This document shows positions 8,454 to 16,186 of a DNA stretch of 38,213 bases, piece after piece; within the stretch, counting starts at the first letter, position 1; each line of letters starts with the position of its first letter. The stretch comes from Alphaproteobacteria bacterium. GTDB taxonomy: Bacteria > Pseudomonadota > Alphaproteobacteria > Micavibrionales > UBA2020. The stretch is from NCBI GenBank assembly GCA_030682495.1, contig JAUXOC010000107.1, forward strand, positions 1-38,213, written 5' to 3'. The notes beneath the pieces are model-generated. The model did no database searches. It had not been told where the DNA came from and saw nothing but the letters and a program-made list of their open reading frames with translations. The position numbers and the translations under genes are program-made.

Positions 8454-8490
8454 GCGGTTGTTTGACAAACCGCTATGCGGTTGTTTGACA
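8454..8490 (+). repeat. two direct repeats of GCGGTTGTTTGACA
   Basis: An exact 14-base repeat occurs at 8454-8467 and 8477-8490 (period 23). The first copy also forms an inverted repeat with the following AACCGC (GCGGTT 8454-8459, AACCGC 8468-8473). Each copy ends in TTGACA, a perfect -35 hexamer. The spacing of about two helical turns would suit a dimeric regulator binding one face of the DNA, but this is inference. Confidence 0.6.
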
Positions 8491-8512
8491 TAGCGACGGT
8501 TTTGGCAAGTAT

Positions 8513-8542
8513 TTGAAATGTTAACCATTTCTGCGCTAGGAT
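8513..8542 (+). promoter_or_regulatory. candidate promoter with CtrA half-site, upstream of 8604 gene
   Basis: TTGAAA (8513-8518), an 18-base spacer and TAGGAT (8537-8542) form a plausible sigma-70 promoter about 60 bases before the gene at 8604. The spacer contains TTAACCAT (8521-8528), the half-site reported for the alphaproteobacterial cell-cycle regulator CtrA, nested in the inverted repeat GAAATG-TTAAC-CATTTC. CtrA itself is not in the window. Confidence 0.35.
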
Positions 8543-8603
8543 AGGGACAGGCCGCTCTGGTCTTCGTCTTCCTTTTGTCTTTTTCGCCCGATGGGGGATT
8601 TTC

Positions 8604-9722
8604 ATGCGTTCTTCCTGCCTTTTGATGACCCGCGCCGCTGTGTTGTCTCTTTTTCTGCTCGCGCCAAATCTTGCCGCGGCGCAGACGCAACAGCCGCAGC
8701 GTGGTGCGCAAGTCGCGCAGGCCGCGCCCGGTACCGCAACGACCAGTGCTCTGCCGGAGCGGATCCAGCGCCCCATGCGCGCGGTCGATCCGGTGACGCT
8801 GCGGGCGGAAGGTCTGTCGATCCGTCTGTGGGGTATCCGCCCCGCAACCTCCGGCGATACGCCGCTGGAGCTGCGCGCGATGGAGTTGATGGATACGCTT
8901 ATTCAGGAAGGTCAGGTTAACTGCAAACTCGAAGGCGGTGTGATCCCCGAACTGATCGGCCGCTGCGTGGTGCAGAGCAATCAGGATCTGGCGCTGGAGC
9001 TGCTCGGCAATGGCTATGCCATCGTTGACCGCCGCCAGACCTACAATACGGTTTTTGCCACCAACTACGAAAAAGCGCAAGAACAGGCGCGCGCGATGAA
9101 AAAAGGCGTCTGGGCGCTGATCGACCGTCAGGCCGTGACCCTGCCCAAATGGCTGCAATCCGACGTGCTGGCGCCGCTGGTGATTTTTGGCGGCATGCTG
9201 CTGGGCTTTGGTTTCAACGCGCTGTTGATGCTGCGCTTTATGGGGCGCGTGTCGCAAAGCCAGACCAGCGAAAACCGCCAGAGCGAGCGCAAAGAAGCGC
9301 TTTTGCAATCGCGCGAACGCCAAGTACTGGTCACGACGCTGGAAGGCGAGCTGGCCGAGAACAAGAACAAGATCGAGGCCTTCCTCGTCATCTACGGCGA
9401 TCTGCTCAAAAGCCTCAGCGACCCGATGCAGCCGCCCAAATACCAGCAGGTCGGCGACATCGTGCAAAAACATCCCAGCTTCAGCAAAACGGTTTTCGAG
9501 GCGAATGTGAGCAAGCTCTCGCTGCTCGACATCAAACTGGCGGGGCATCTGTCCAAGCTTTATTCGGCCATGCCGAAAGAGCAGGAATATATCAACCTCG
9601 ACCAGAACGTGCCGCTTGATACCGCCATCAAACTGGTTGAAAAAGTGCTGCAGGATTCGCAAGACCTGCTCGCGCCGATCAATCAGGTGATCCACGAGCT
9701 GCAGGAAGCCGCAAAACAGTAA
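8604..9722 (+). CDS. membrane protein with degenerate thermonuclease-like domain and coiled coil
   Basis: The 372-residue protein has a signal peptide (about 1-26, cleavage after LAAAQ), a segment at about 60-172 resembling staphylococcal-nuclease-like domains, one transmembrane helix (about 178-203) and a cytoplasmic C-terminal half that begins as a charged coiled coil (about 205-265). In the nuclease-like part the fold landmarks remain (RLWGI, ELRAMELMDTLI, IGRCVV with R120, LLGNGYAI, KKGVWA), but the catalytic GIDAPE stretch is replaced by GIRPAT (77-82), so the acidic metal ligand and glutamate base appear lost. I therefore expect a binding or structural role rather than nuclease activity. 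The start has a GGGGGA ribosome site. A terminator follows at 9744. No named family is recognised for the whole protein. Confidence 0.8.
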   Translation: MRSSCLLMTRAAVLSLFLLAPNLAAAQTQQPQRGAQVAQAAPGTATTSALPERIQRPMRAVDPVTLRAEGLSIRLWGIRPATSGDTPLELRAMELMDTLIQEGQVNCKLEGGVIPELIGRCVVQSNQDLALELLGNGYAIVDRRQTYNTVFATNYEKAQEQARAMKKGVWALIDRQAVTLPKWLQSDVLAPLVIFGGMLLGFGFNALLMLRFMGRVSQSQTSENRQSERKEALLQSRERQVLVTTLEGELAENKNKIEAFLVIYGDLLKSLSDPMQPPKYQQVGDIVQKHPSFSKTVFEANVSKLSLLDIKLAGHLSKLYSAMPKEQEYINLDQNVPLDTAIKLVEKVLQDSQDLLAPINQVIHELQEAAKQ

Positions 9723-9743
9723 AACGCCGCCAGATAAAGCCGA

Positions 9744-9784
9744 CAAAAAAACGGGACAAGGTTTGAAACCTGTCCCGTTTTTTC
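9744..9784. terminator. bidirectional rho-independent terminator
   Basis: A long stem (ACGGGACA...GG, loop TTTGAAA, CC...TGTCCCGT, with one bulged A) is flanked by an A-tract on the left and a T-tract on the right. It lies between two convergent genes and can serve both. Confidence 0.85.
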
Positions 9785-9818
9785 GTCTGTGTGTATGCCG
9801 CGAAGAACGTTGCGGTGA

Positions 9819-10469
9819 TTAAGCGCGGATGCGCGGTGTACCGTCGGCATTGTCGCCGCCGCCTGTGGCGGGGGACTGCGCCTGCGTTTGTGCTGCCGTG
9901 CCGCCGCCCTGACGCGTGATAAATTCCATCAGGTCAACCAGATCGATGAAATGATCGGCCTGACGGCGCAATTCGTCGGCGACCATCGGCGGCTGTGTGC
10001 GTATGGTCGAGACGACCGTGATGCGCGCGCCTTTGCGCTGCACCGATTCCAGTAGACGGCGGAAATCGCCATCGCCCGAGAACAGCACGATATGATCGAC
10101 GTGGTCGGCCAGTTCGATCATGTCGATGGCCAGTTCGATGTCCATATTGCCTTTGATCTTGCGGCGGCCGGTATGGTCGGTGAATTCCTTGGCAGGTTTC
10201 GTGACCATGCTATAGCCGTTATAATCCAGCCAGTCGATCAGCGGGCGAATGGGGGAATATTCCTGATCTTCCACCAGCGCGGTGTAGTAAAACGCGCGGA
10301 CAAGGCGGCTCTGGCCGGAAATCCAGCTCAAAAGGCGCTTGTAGTCGATATCAAATTCAAGGCTTTTGGCGGCGGCGTAAAGATTCGCCCCATCGATAAA
10401 TACGGCGAGTTTCTCTTCGGGATAGAAGAAACTGGCGCCGGCAAATTCAGAATTTTTATTATTTTTCAA
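9819..10469 (-). CDS. NYN domain protein (LabA/DUF88 family)
   Basis: The core is a NYN-type PIN-like nuclease domain: LAVFIDGANLYAAAKSLEFD near the start with the first catalytic aspartate, KGNMDIELAIDMIELA in the middle and HIVLFSGDGDFRRLLESVQRKG towards the end, all typical of LabA-like proteins, which are thought to be metal-dependent RNases. The C-terminal tail (about 25 residues) is low-complexity Q/A/G. The frame stays open upstream to a GTG at 10610, but I chose the TTG at 10469: it has GAGG eight bases upstream, the family normally begins shortly before the VFIDGANLY motif, and a strong promoter at 10613-10642 would place transcription start below the GTG. Length from this start is 216 residues. 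The gene stands alone, convergent with its left neighbour. Confidence 0.85.
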   Translation of the reverse strand: MKNNKNSEFAGASFFYPEEKLAVFIDGANLYAAAKSLEFDIDYKRLLSWISGQSRLVRAFYYTALVEDQEYSPIRPLIDWLDYNGYSMVTKPAKEFTDHTGRRKIKGNMDIELAIDMIELADHVDHIVLFSGDGDFRRLLESVQRKGARITVVSTIRTQPPMVADELRRQADHFIDLVDLMEFITRQGGGTAAQTQAQSPATGGGDNADGTPRIRA

Positions 10470-10612
10470 GATGTTAACCTCGGCTTCTGTGAAACATGCC
10501 CCCAGCCCTTGATCGGAAGGGGCGTTTTTGTTATTTGTGTTCTTGGTGCTGATCTGTGTTTCGTAAATGATTTCGGCAAAACCCACGCCGGCCATTATCA
10601 GATCAGGCACTC

Positions 10613-10642
10613 TCTATAATCCGGGATATTTGACGATGTCAA
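10613..10642 (-). promoter_or_regulatory. strong sigma-70 promoter for the NYN gene
   Basis: On the minus strand, TTGACA (10642-10637), an 18-base spacer and TATAGA (10618-10613) form a near-consensus promoter. The -35 sits in a perfect inverted repeat, TTGAC-GAT-GTCAA (10630-10642), a possible operator. The implied leader to the TTG start is about 135 bases. Confidence 0.6.
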
Positions 10643-10731
10643 GTATTCTTATCAAAAATAAAAACATTCTTTATCGAAAACATGATTTAAGGCGCGCGGC
10701 GGCAAAAACAAGCCATAGGCATGAATTTTTG

Positions 10732-10760
10732 TTGCAAAGCAGGGGCGCGGGTTTTATAAA
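10732..10760 (+). promoter_or_regulatory. sigma-70 promoter for rpoZ
   Basis: TTGCAA (10732-10737), exactly 17 bases, then TATAAA (10755-10760), about 109 bases before the rpoZ start. Both hexamers are close to consensus and the spacing is ideal. Confidence 0.55.
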
Positions 10761-10868
10761 AAATGCCTGTCTCGCAGACTCGGGCGATAAATCCGATGTG
10801 CGAAACCCAGAGCTCTGGCGCGGCCAGCGCCTGCGTGACGATTTTGACATTGAAAAGGTGATCCCCCC

Positions 10869-11342
10869 ATGGCTCGTGTAACGGTCGAAGACTGCGTTCT
10901 GAAAGTACCCAACAGGTTCGAACTGGTGCTGCTCGCCTCCCAGCGCGCGCGTGAAATCGGCTCGGGCTCTCCGCTCGGTGTTGATCGCGACAACGATAAA
11001 AACCCCGTGGTGTCGCTACGCGAAATCGCCGATACCGACCTGTCGCTGGACGGTCTGCGTGACTCTCTGGTCAAAAACCACCAGAAAGTCATCGAAGTTG
11101 AAGACGAAGGCGAAGATATCATCGACGTCATGGAAGGCGAAAGCGACTGGGCACAAGTGGCCGGTCAGGCAGCCGAAGGCGAACTGGAAGGCGCGGGCAT
11201 GGGCGAAGACCTCGGCGATGACGCTGCCGAAGCCGACGATGCGGATGACGCCGATACCGCCGTAGAGGGCGAAGACGATCTGGTGCCGGTCGCAGGCGAA
11301 GATTTCGCCGCCGATGAAAGCTTCGACGACGACAAAATCTAA
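10869..11342 (+). CDS. rpoZ: DNA-directed RNA polymerase subunit omega
   Basis: Omega assists folding and assembly of the beta-prime subunit of RNA polymerase and, in proteobacteria, forms part of a (p)ppGpp site. The N-terminal 70 or so residues are the conserved fold: [30 protein letters not shown], then [11 protein letters not shown]. The E. coli protein is about 90 residues; here 157, because of a C-terminal extension from about residue 80 that is dominated by aspartate and glutamate. The ribosome site is AGGTGA, eight bases upstream. A rho-independent terminator follows, then rsh, a common pairing in proteobacteria. Confidence 0.96.
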   Translation: MARVTVEDCVLKVPNRFELVLLASQRAREIGSGSPLGVDRDNDKNPVVSLREIADTDLSLDGLRDSLVKNHQKVIEVEDEGEDIIDVMEGESDWAQVAGQAAEGELEGAGMGEDLGDDAAEADDADDADTAVEGEDDLVPVAGEDFAADESFDDDKI

Positions 11343-11390
11343 CCCAGCCGGACACGGGCGGTTTTTACCCCCAAATCCCTTACAAATTCG

Positions 11391-11430
11391 AAAAAAGCCG
11401 CCTATACTTAAATGCTGGGCGGCTTTTTTT
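11391..11430 (+). terminator. rho-independent terminator between rpoZ and rsh
   Basis: A perfect 12-bp stem (AAAAAAGCCGCC, 11391-11402; GGCGGCTTTTTT, 11418-11429) with a 15-base loop and a T-tract. It lies 49 bases after rpoZ and 43 before rsh, so rsh is either transcribed by read-through or from its own promoter. Confidence 0.88.
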
Positions 11431-11472
11431 ATGCCGTTCAGATAATAAAAAAGAAACGGCTCAGGGTGGCGG

Positions 11473-13644
11473 ATGCTCCGGCAATACGAACTGATCGAAA
11501 TCATCAAGACTTATGATCCGGATATGAACGAGGATCTGGTCAACCGCGCCTATGTTTATGCCATGAAGGCGCATGGGGCGCAGACGCGCGCCTCGGGCGA
11601 TCCGTATTTTTCGCACCCGCTCGAAGTCGCGGGCATCCTGACCGAAATGAAGCTGGATACGGCGTCGATCTGCACTGCGCTTTTGCATGATACGGTCGAA
11701 GATACCGGCGCGACGCTGGAAGAAATCGAAAAGCTTTTCGGCAAGGAAATCTGCCGCCTTGTCGATGGCGTCACAAAACTGTCGAAAATCGAATTTCAGA
11801 GCGCGCAGGAAAAACAGGCAGAGAACTTCCGCAAGCTGGTGCTGGCGATGTCCGAAGACATTCGGGTGCTGCTCGTCAAGCTGGCCGATCGTCTGCACAA
11901 TATGCGCACGCTGCACCATATCCCCAAGCCGGAAAAGCGCCGCCGTATCGGCCTTGAAACGCTGGAGATCTATGCGCCGCTGGCCGAACGTATCGGCATT
12001 CATAAAATCAAAGAGGAGCTGGAGGATATTTCCTTCGAAGCCCTCAACCCCGAAGCGCGCGAGAGTATTTCCGCGCGTCTGAATTATCTGCGCGACGAAG
12101 GGGGCGACGTTGTTGTCTCCCGCATCATCACGGAGCTAGTTAGCAAACTGAAAGAAGCGGGGCTGGACGCCAACGTCTATGGCCGTGAAAAAACCAAATA
12201 TTCGATCTGGAAGAAGATGCAGCGCAAGAACATTTCGTTCGAGCAGCTGTCCGATATCATGGCGTTTCGCATCATGGTGCCCAGCGTTGCTGAATGCTAT
12301 CACGCGCTCGGCGTTATCCACGGGCTTTATCCGACTGTGCCGGGACGGTTCAAAGATTATATTTCGCTGCCCAAGCCCAACGGCTACCGCTCGCTCCATA
12401 CCACCGTCATCGGGCCGGAAAACCATCGTATCGAAGTGCAAATCCGCACGCCGGAAATGCACGAAGAGGCCGAGCTGGGCGTGGCTGCGCATTGGTCGTA
12501 TAAAAAAGGCGATGCCGCCAAAAATACCGAAGGCCGTCAATACCGCTGGCTGCGCGAGTTGATGGATATCGTGGAGCATGCGCAGCGCCCCGAGGAATTT
12601 CTCGAAAACACCAAGCTGGAGCTGTATCAGGATCAGGTTTTCTGCTTCACACCGAACGGTGACCTGATTAACCTGCCGCGCGGCGCAACGCCGGTCGACT
12701 TTGCCTATGCGCTGCACTCGGAACTCGGCGACAAGACGGTGGGGGCCAAGGTCAACGGACGCATCGTGCCGCTCAGCACAAAACTCGGCAACGGCGACCA
12801 GATCGAAATCACAACCTCCAAAAGCCAGACGCCCAGTCCCAACTGGGAACGTTTTGTCGTCACCGGCAAGGCCAAAGCGCGCATCCGCCGTTTTATCCGC
12901 CTGCAACAGCGCGAACAGTATATGAGCCTTGGCAAGGCGATGCTGCAAAAAGTGCTGAAGCAGGAAGGTTTTGAATTTAATGAACGCCATTTCAACCATG
13001 ACGTTTACCGCCATTTTAAAACCGAGAATATCGAAGACCTCTTGACCGGTATCGGCTCCGGCCATATCGCCAGCCGCGAGGTTTTCTATGCCATCCACCC
13101 TGAGCAGCGGCCCAAAGAAGCGCCGCCGTCACTGCAAAATTTCGTGTCCCCCGCGCCGGAAAAGAAAACGCATCAAAAAGGCAAATCCGCGCCGATGCCG
13201 ATCAAGGGGCTGATCCCCGGCATGGCGCTGCATTTCGCGCGCTGCTGTCACCCGCTGCCGGGCGACCGTATCGTTGGCATCGTCACGACCGGCAAGGGCG
13301 TGACCATCCACACGATTGACTGCGACACGCTGGAGAGCTTTGCCGACACGCCCGAACGCTGGCTGGATGTATCGTGGGAAGACGGTGAGGACAGCCCCGA
13401 AAGCCATGTCGGGCGTCTGCTGATTACCATCGCCAATACGCCGGGCGCGCTGGGCACATTGTCGACGGTTATCGGCAAAAATCAGGGCAATATCACAAAC
13501 CTGAAAATCATGAACCGCTCGCTTGATTTCTGGGACATGATGATTGACGTCTATGTGCGCGACAGCCGCCATCTCAGCGATATTATCGCGGCGCTGCGAT
13601 CGACGCCGGAAATCACCTCTGTCAACAGGGCGCGCAGCCGGTAG
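11473..13644 (+). CDS. rsh: bifunctional (p)ppGpp synthetase/hydrolase, RelA/SpoT family
   Basis: This 723-residue Rsh enzyme makes pppGpp/ppGpp from GTP/GDP and ATP and also degrades it. Domains in order: HD hydrolase (SHP at 47-49, HD at 72-73, ED at 76-77, D139 in KLADRLHNM), intact and so expected active; synthetase with RFKD at 292-295, the RxKD form found in bifunctional enzymes rather than the ExDD of monofunctional RelA, followed by PNGYRSLHT; TGS (about 390-450); helical and zinc-finger-like region with ARCCHPLPGD; and a C-terminal ACT domain (about 645-720, LLITIANTPGALG). The start has AGGGTGG upstream. The next gene begins six bases after the stop. It is probably the only long RSH of the organism (inference). 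Confidence 0.96.
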   Translation: MLRQYELIEIIKTYDPDMNEDLVNRAYVYAMKAHGAQTRASGDPYFSHPLEVAGILTEMKLDTASICTALLHDTVEDTGATLEEIEKLFGKEICRLVDGVTKLSKIEFQSAQEKQAENFRKLVLAMSEDIRVLLVKLADRLHNMRTLHHIPKPEKRRRIGLETLEIYAPLAERIGIHKIKEELEDISFEALNPEARESISARLNYLRDEGGDVVVSRIITELVSKLKEAGLDANVYGREKTKYSIWKKMQRKNISFEQLSDIMAFRIMVPSVAECYHALGVIHGLYPTVPGRFKDYISLPKPNGYRSLHTTVIGPENHRIEVQIRTPEMHEEAELGVAAHWSYKKGDAAKNTEGRQYRWLRELMDIVEHAQRPEEFLENTKLELYQDQVFCFTPNGDLINLPRGATPVDFAYALHSELGDKTVGAKVNGRIVPLSTKLGNGDQIEITTSKSQTPSPNWERFVVTGKAKARIRRFIRLQQREQYMSLGKAMLQKVLKQEGFEFNERHFNHDVYRHFKTENIEDLLTGIGSGHIASREVFYAIHPEQRPKEAPPSLQNFVSPAPEKKTHQKGKSAPMPIKGLIPGMALHFARCCHPLPGDRIVGIVTTGKGVTIHTIDCDTLESFADTPERWLDVSWEDGEDSPESHVGRLLITIANTPGALGTLSTVIGKNQGNITNLKIMNRSLDFWDMMIDVYVRDSRHLSDIIAALRSTPEITSVNRARSR

Positions 13645-13650
13645 GGCGAC

Positions 13651-14214
13651 ATGTTCAAAAGACGCAAACGGCGCAATTTTAACGAACGTCTCCGCGATAT
13701 TTTCTGGCCGAAAATGACCTGGCGGCGCATTCGCAGTTACTACGCGCACCGCATGGGACGCTTGCCGGGCACGCCGTATTTTATCGCCTGCGGTTTTGCA
13801 ACGGGCGCTGCAGTGTCCTTTACGCCTTTTCTCGGCTTTCACATCCTGCTCGGCGGGCTGGCGTGCTGGGTTTTGCGCGGCTCTTTTGTTGCGATGCTGA
13901 TCGGCACCGTCATCGGTAACCCGTGGACGTTTCCGCTGATCTGGCTTTTGATTTATTACACCGGCCACTGGATCATGGTAATCTGCCAGCTTGAAACCGG
14001 CCTTGCGACCGAGGGCATGCCGTCGGAGCTGAGCTTCCAGATGCTGCGCGACAACCCGATGGAGCTTTTGCTGCCCATGACGATCGGCAGCACGCCTTAT
14101 ATGTTTGTGGTGTGGTTCGCCAGTTTCTATGCCGTGCGCCGCGTGGTATCGGGTTATCGCGGCTTGCGCAGCGAACGCATCCGCGCGGCCTATCTGCGCC
14201 GGATCAAATCGTGA
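13651..14214 (+). CDS. DUF2062 domain inner-membrane protein
   Basis: The 187-residue protein has a basic N-terminus (MFKRRKRRNFNERL), then hydrophobic segments at about 44-70, 72-90, 92-112 and 150-167, matching the DUF2062 family, whose signatures here are GTPYFIACGFATGAAVSFTP and IGNPWTFPLIW. Members are polytopic membrane proteins of unknown function. The gene starts six bases after rsh and ends 13 bases before acpS, so it is almost certainly part of the same transcript. A DUF2062 gene in this position is common in alphaproteobacterial genomes as far as I recall. Confidence 0.88.
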   Translation: MFKRRKRRNFNERLRDIFWPKMTWRRIRSYYAHRMGRLPGTPYFIACGFATGAAVSFTPFLGFHILLGGLACWVLRGSFVAMLIGTVIGNPWTFPLIWLLIYYTGHWIMVICQLETGLATEGMPSELSFQMLRDNPMELLLPMTIGSTPYMFVVWFASFYAVRRVVSGYRGLRSERIRAAYLRRIKS

Positions 14215-14227
14215 AGGGGCATAGATC

Positions 14228-14650
14228 ATGATTATCGGCACCGGTACAGATATTGTCAGCATTGACCGCATCCGCGCCGTGCTGCTCGATCATGGCGAAC
14301 GGTTTATCGAACGCTGCTTTACCGAAGACGAGCGCGCCCATGTCGAGCGCAAGGCCGGCCCGAACAGTGATGTGGCTGTTGCGGGTTATGCCAAGCGCTG
14401 GGCCGCAAAAGAGGCCTGCGCCAAGGCGCTGGGCCTCGGCATTCGCGACCATATTCATCTCAAAGACATCGCGGTTATCAACGATTCTGCCGGAAAACCG
14501 TCGATTTTGCTGACGGGCGGGGCGAAAGAGCGTTTGACCCGCCTGACGCCAGAGGGTATGACGGTGGATATACATATCAGTCTCAGCGACGAGCCGCCCT
14601 TTGCTTTGGCCTTTGTGATTATCGCGGCAAAACAAGACATATCAGGATGA
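14228..14650 (+). CDS. acpS: holo-[acyl-carrier-protein] synthase
   Basis: AcpS transfers 4'-phosphopantetheine from coenzyme A to the active-site serine of acyl carrier protein (EC 2.7.8.7). The family signatures are clear: IGTGTDIVSIDRI with the magnesium-binding D8 at the N-terminus and RWAAKEACAKALG with E62. The 140-residue length is normal. The start codon follows an AAGGGG ribosome site. The stop overlaps the start of lepB (ATGA, 14647-14650), indicating translational coupling. Confidence 0.95.
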   Translation: MIIGTGTDIVSIDRIRAVLLDHGERFIERCFTEDERAHVERKAGPNSDVAVAGYAKRWAAKEACAKALGLGIRDHIHLKDIAVINDSAGKPSILLTGGAKERLTRLTPEGMTVDIHISLSDEPPFALAFVIIAAKQDISG

Positions 14651-15528
14651 ACCCCGTGACGACCGATCCCGACAAGATTTACACCGACATCGACGAAGCC
14701 GAAGAGAAGAAACGCGCCGGCAGTGATGCCGCAGGCAATGGCGAAGAGCGCGAGCGCAAAGACGATTTCGCCGAGCTGGGCAAAGCCATGTTGCTGGCGG
14801 CGGTGATTGCGATTGTGATCCGCGCGTTTTTGTTCGAGCCTTTCAATATCCCCTCCGCCTCCATGTATCCGGCGCTGAAAATCGGCGATTATCTTTTTGT
14901 CGAAAAATATTCCTATGGCTACAGCCGCTATTCCTTTCCGCTGGGCATCGCCAGCTTCAAGGGGCGTTACGGCAGCGGCCGCCCCGAAACCGGCGACATC
15001 GCGGTTTTCCGCCAGCCGAAACACCCCGACATCGATTACATCAAGCGCATCATCGGCCTGCCCGGCGATACGATCCAGATGATCGAGGGGCGGCTTTACC
15101 TCAACAGCGTCCTCGTGCCGCGCGAATATCTTGGCTCCGAAACCGTGGCCGACCCTGACGGCACGCGCGTCTATCAAAAATATCTCGAAACGCTGCCGAA
15201 TGGCGTGACGCATCATATCTATGAACTGTCCGACCACGACAACTACGACAATACGCCGGTCTATATCGTGCCCGAAGCGCATTATTTCGCCATGGGCGAC
15301 AACCGCGATGCCTCGATGGACAGCCGCGAGCAGATACAGGTCGGCTTCGTGCCCGAAGACAATCTTGTCGGCCGTGCGGGCTTTTTGTTCTTCTCGACCG
15401 AAAGCATCGGCGCGGCTTGCGTCAAAGACGGCGCGCTCGCCGCTGTGAAATCGGTCTTCTGCCAGATGATCGAACGTCCCAAAGCCGTGCGCTATAGCCG
15501 GATCTTCCGCAGCGTCCATGGCCTCTGA
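14647..15528 (+). CDS. lepB: signal peptidase I
   Basis: LepB cleaves signal peptides from exported proteins at the outer face of the inner membrane (EC 3.4.21.89). An N-terminal cytosolic stretch of about 45 acidic and basic residues precedes one membrane anchor (about 46-65). The catalytic serine is S72 in PSASMYP and the general-base lysine K133 in YIKRIIGLPGD; the late box GDNRDASMDSR is also present. Length (293) is typical for a single-anchor alphaproteobacterial enzyme. The start overlaps the acpS stop by four bases and the end overlaps rnc by 11 bases; the lepB-rnc-era order is conserved in proteobacteria. Confidence 0.96.
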   Translation: MNPVTTDPDKIYTDIDEAEEKKRAGSDAAGNGEERERKDDFAELGKAMLLAAVIAIVIRAFLFEPFNIPSASMYPALKIGDYLFVEKYSYGYSRYSFPLGIASFKGRYGSGRPETGDIAVFRQPKHPDIDYIKRIIGLPGDTIQMIEGRLYLNSVLVPREYLGSETVADPDGTRVYQKYLETLPNGVTHHIYELSDHDNYDNTPVYIVPEAHYFAMGDNRDASMDSREQIQVGFVPEDNLVGRAGFLFFSTESIGAACVKDGALAAVKSVFCQMIERPKAVRYSRIFRSVHGL

Positions 15529-16186
15529 TCTGGAACAAAAAATCGGGTATGTTTTTGCAGCCAAGGATCTGCTGCAAACCGCCCTGACCCATGCCAGCCT
15601 GCGCGGCGCGGCGCAAAATAACGAACGGCTTGAATTTCTCGGCGACCGCGTACTTGGCCTTGCGGTGGCCGCGCTGCTGTTTGAGCGTTTCAGTGAAGAC
15701 AACGAAGGCGCGCTTGCCAAACGTCATACGGCGCTGGTGCAGCAAGGCGCGCTCGCGGCGATCGCGCATGATATTGGCCTGCCGGATGCCGTGCGTCTGT
15801 CTGATTCAGAACGCGGCGCGGGCGGGGCGCGCAAAGACGCCATTCTGGCCGACGCGCTGGAGGCGGTCATCGCAGCTGTTTTTATTGACGGCGGTTTTGC
15901 CGCGGCGCAGGGCGTGGTTGAAACCCTTTTCGCCGCACAGCTGACAGATGATGCCGCCCCGCCGGAAGACCCCAAAACCAGCCTGCAGGAATGGGCGCAA
16001 AGCCGCAGCTTACCGCTGCCGGTCTATGAGGTGACCGGCCAGTCCGGCCCCGACCACGCGCCGCTGTTTCGCGTATCGGCCAAGGTCGAAGGCTTCGCCG
16101 CAGAAGAGGCGGAGGCGCCAAGCAAACGCGCCGCCGAAAAAATGGCCGCCGCGCACCTGCTTGAAAAAATCGGAGAGAAATCATGA
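15518..16186 (+). CDS. rnc: ribonuclease III
   Basis: RNase III cuts double-stranded RNA, including the rRNA precursor. Residues 1-150 are the endonuclease domain with the signature NERLEFLGDRVL (N35-E39-D43) and the second acidic cluster ADALEAVIAAVFIDGG; residues about 155-222 are the double-stranded-RNA-binding domain (DPKTSLQEWAQSRSLPLP at its start, SKRAAEKMAAAHLL at its end). Length 222 is normal. It begins inside the lepB 3' end and its stop overlaps the era start by four bases, so the three are translationally coupled. Confidence 0.96.
   Translation: MASDLEQKIGYVFAAKDLLQTALTHASLRGAAQNNERLEFLGDRVLGLAVAALLFERFSEDNEGALAKRHTALVQQGALAAIAHDIGLPDAVRLSDSERGAGGARKDAILADALEAVIAAVFIDGGFAAAQGVVETLFAAQLTDDAAPPEDPKTSLQEWAQSRSLPLPVYEVTGQSGPDHAPLFRVSAKVEGFAAEEAEAPSKRAAEKMAAAHLLEKIGEKS

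Larger units (their letters stand above)
10470..10868. other. 399-base divergent intergenic region between NYN gene and rpoZ
   Basis: This gap holds the leader of the NYN gene (10470-10606), its promoter (10613-10642), an A/T-rich stretch (10640-10690), the rpoZ promoter (10732-10760) and a GC-rich rpoZ leader of about 100 bases. A GCCCC/GGGGC hairpin at about 10498-10525 lies in the NYN leader. I see no tRNA or recognisable small RNA in it. Confidence 0.6.

Noticed and set aside
10470-10610. Longer NYN protein starting at a GTG at 10610
   Set aside because: The GTG is at or above the predicted transcription start, and the extra 47 residues are unlike the family; the TTG at 10469 has a good ribosome site.
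10844-10849. TTGACA before rpoZ
   Set aside because: Only 19 bases lie between it and the rpoZ start codon, too close to leave room for a -10 and a leader; the pair at 10732-10760 fits better.
10913-10925. GGTTCGAAC, reminiscent of a tRNA T-loop
   Set aside because: It is inside rpoZ (codons for NRFEL) and no cloverleaf arms flank it.
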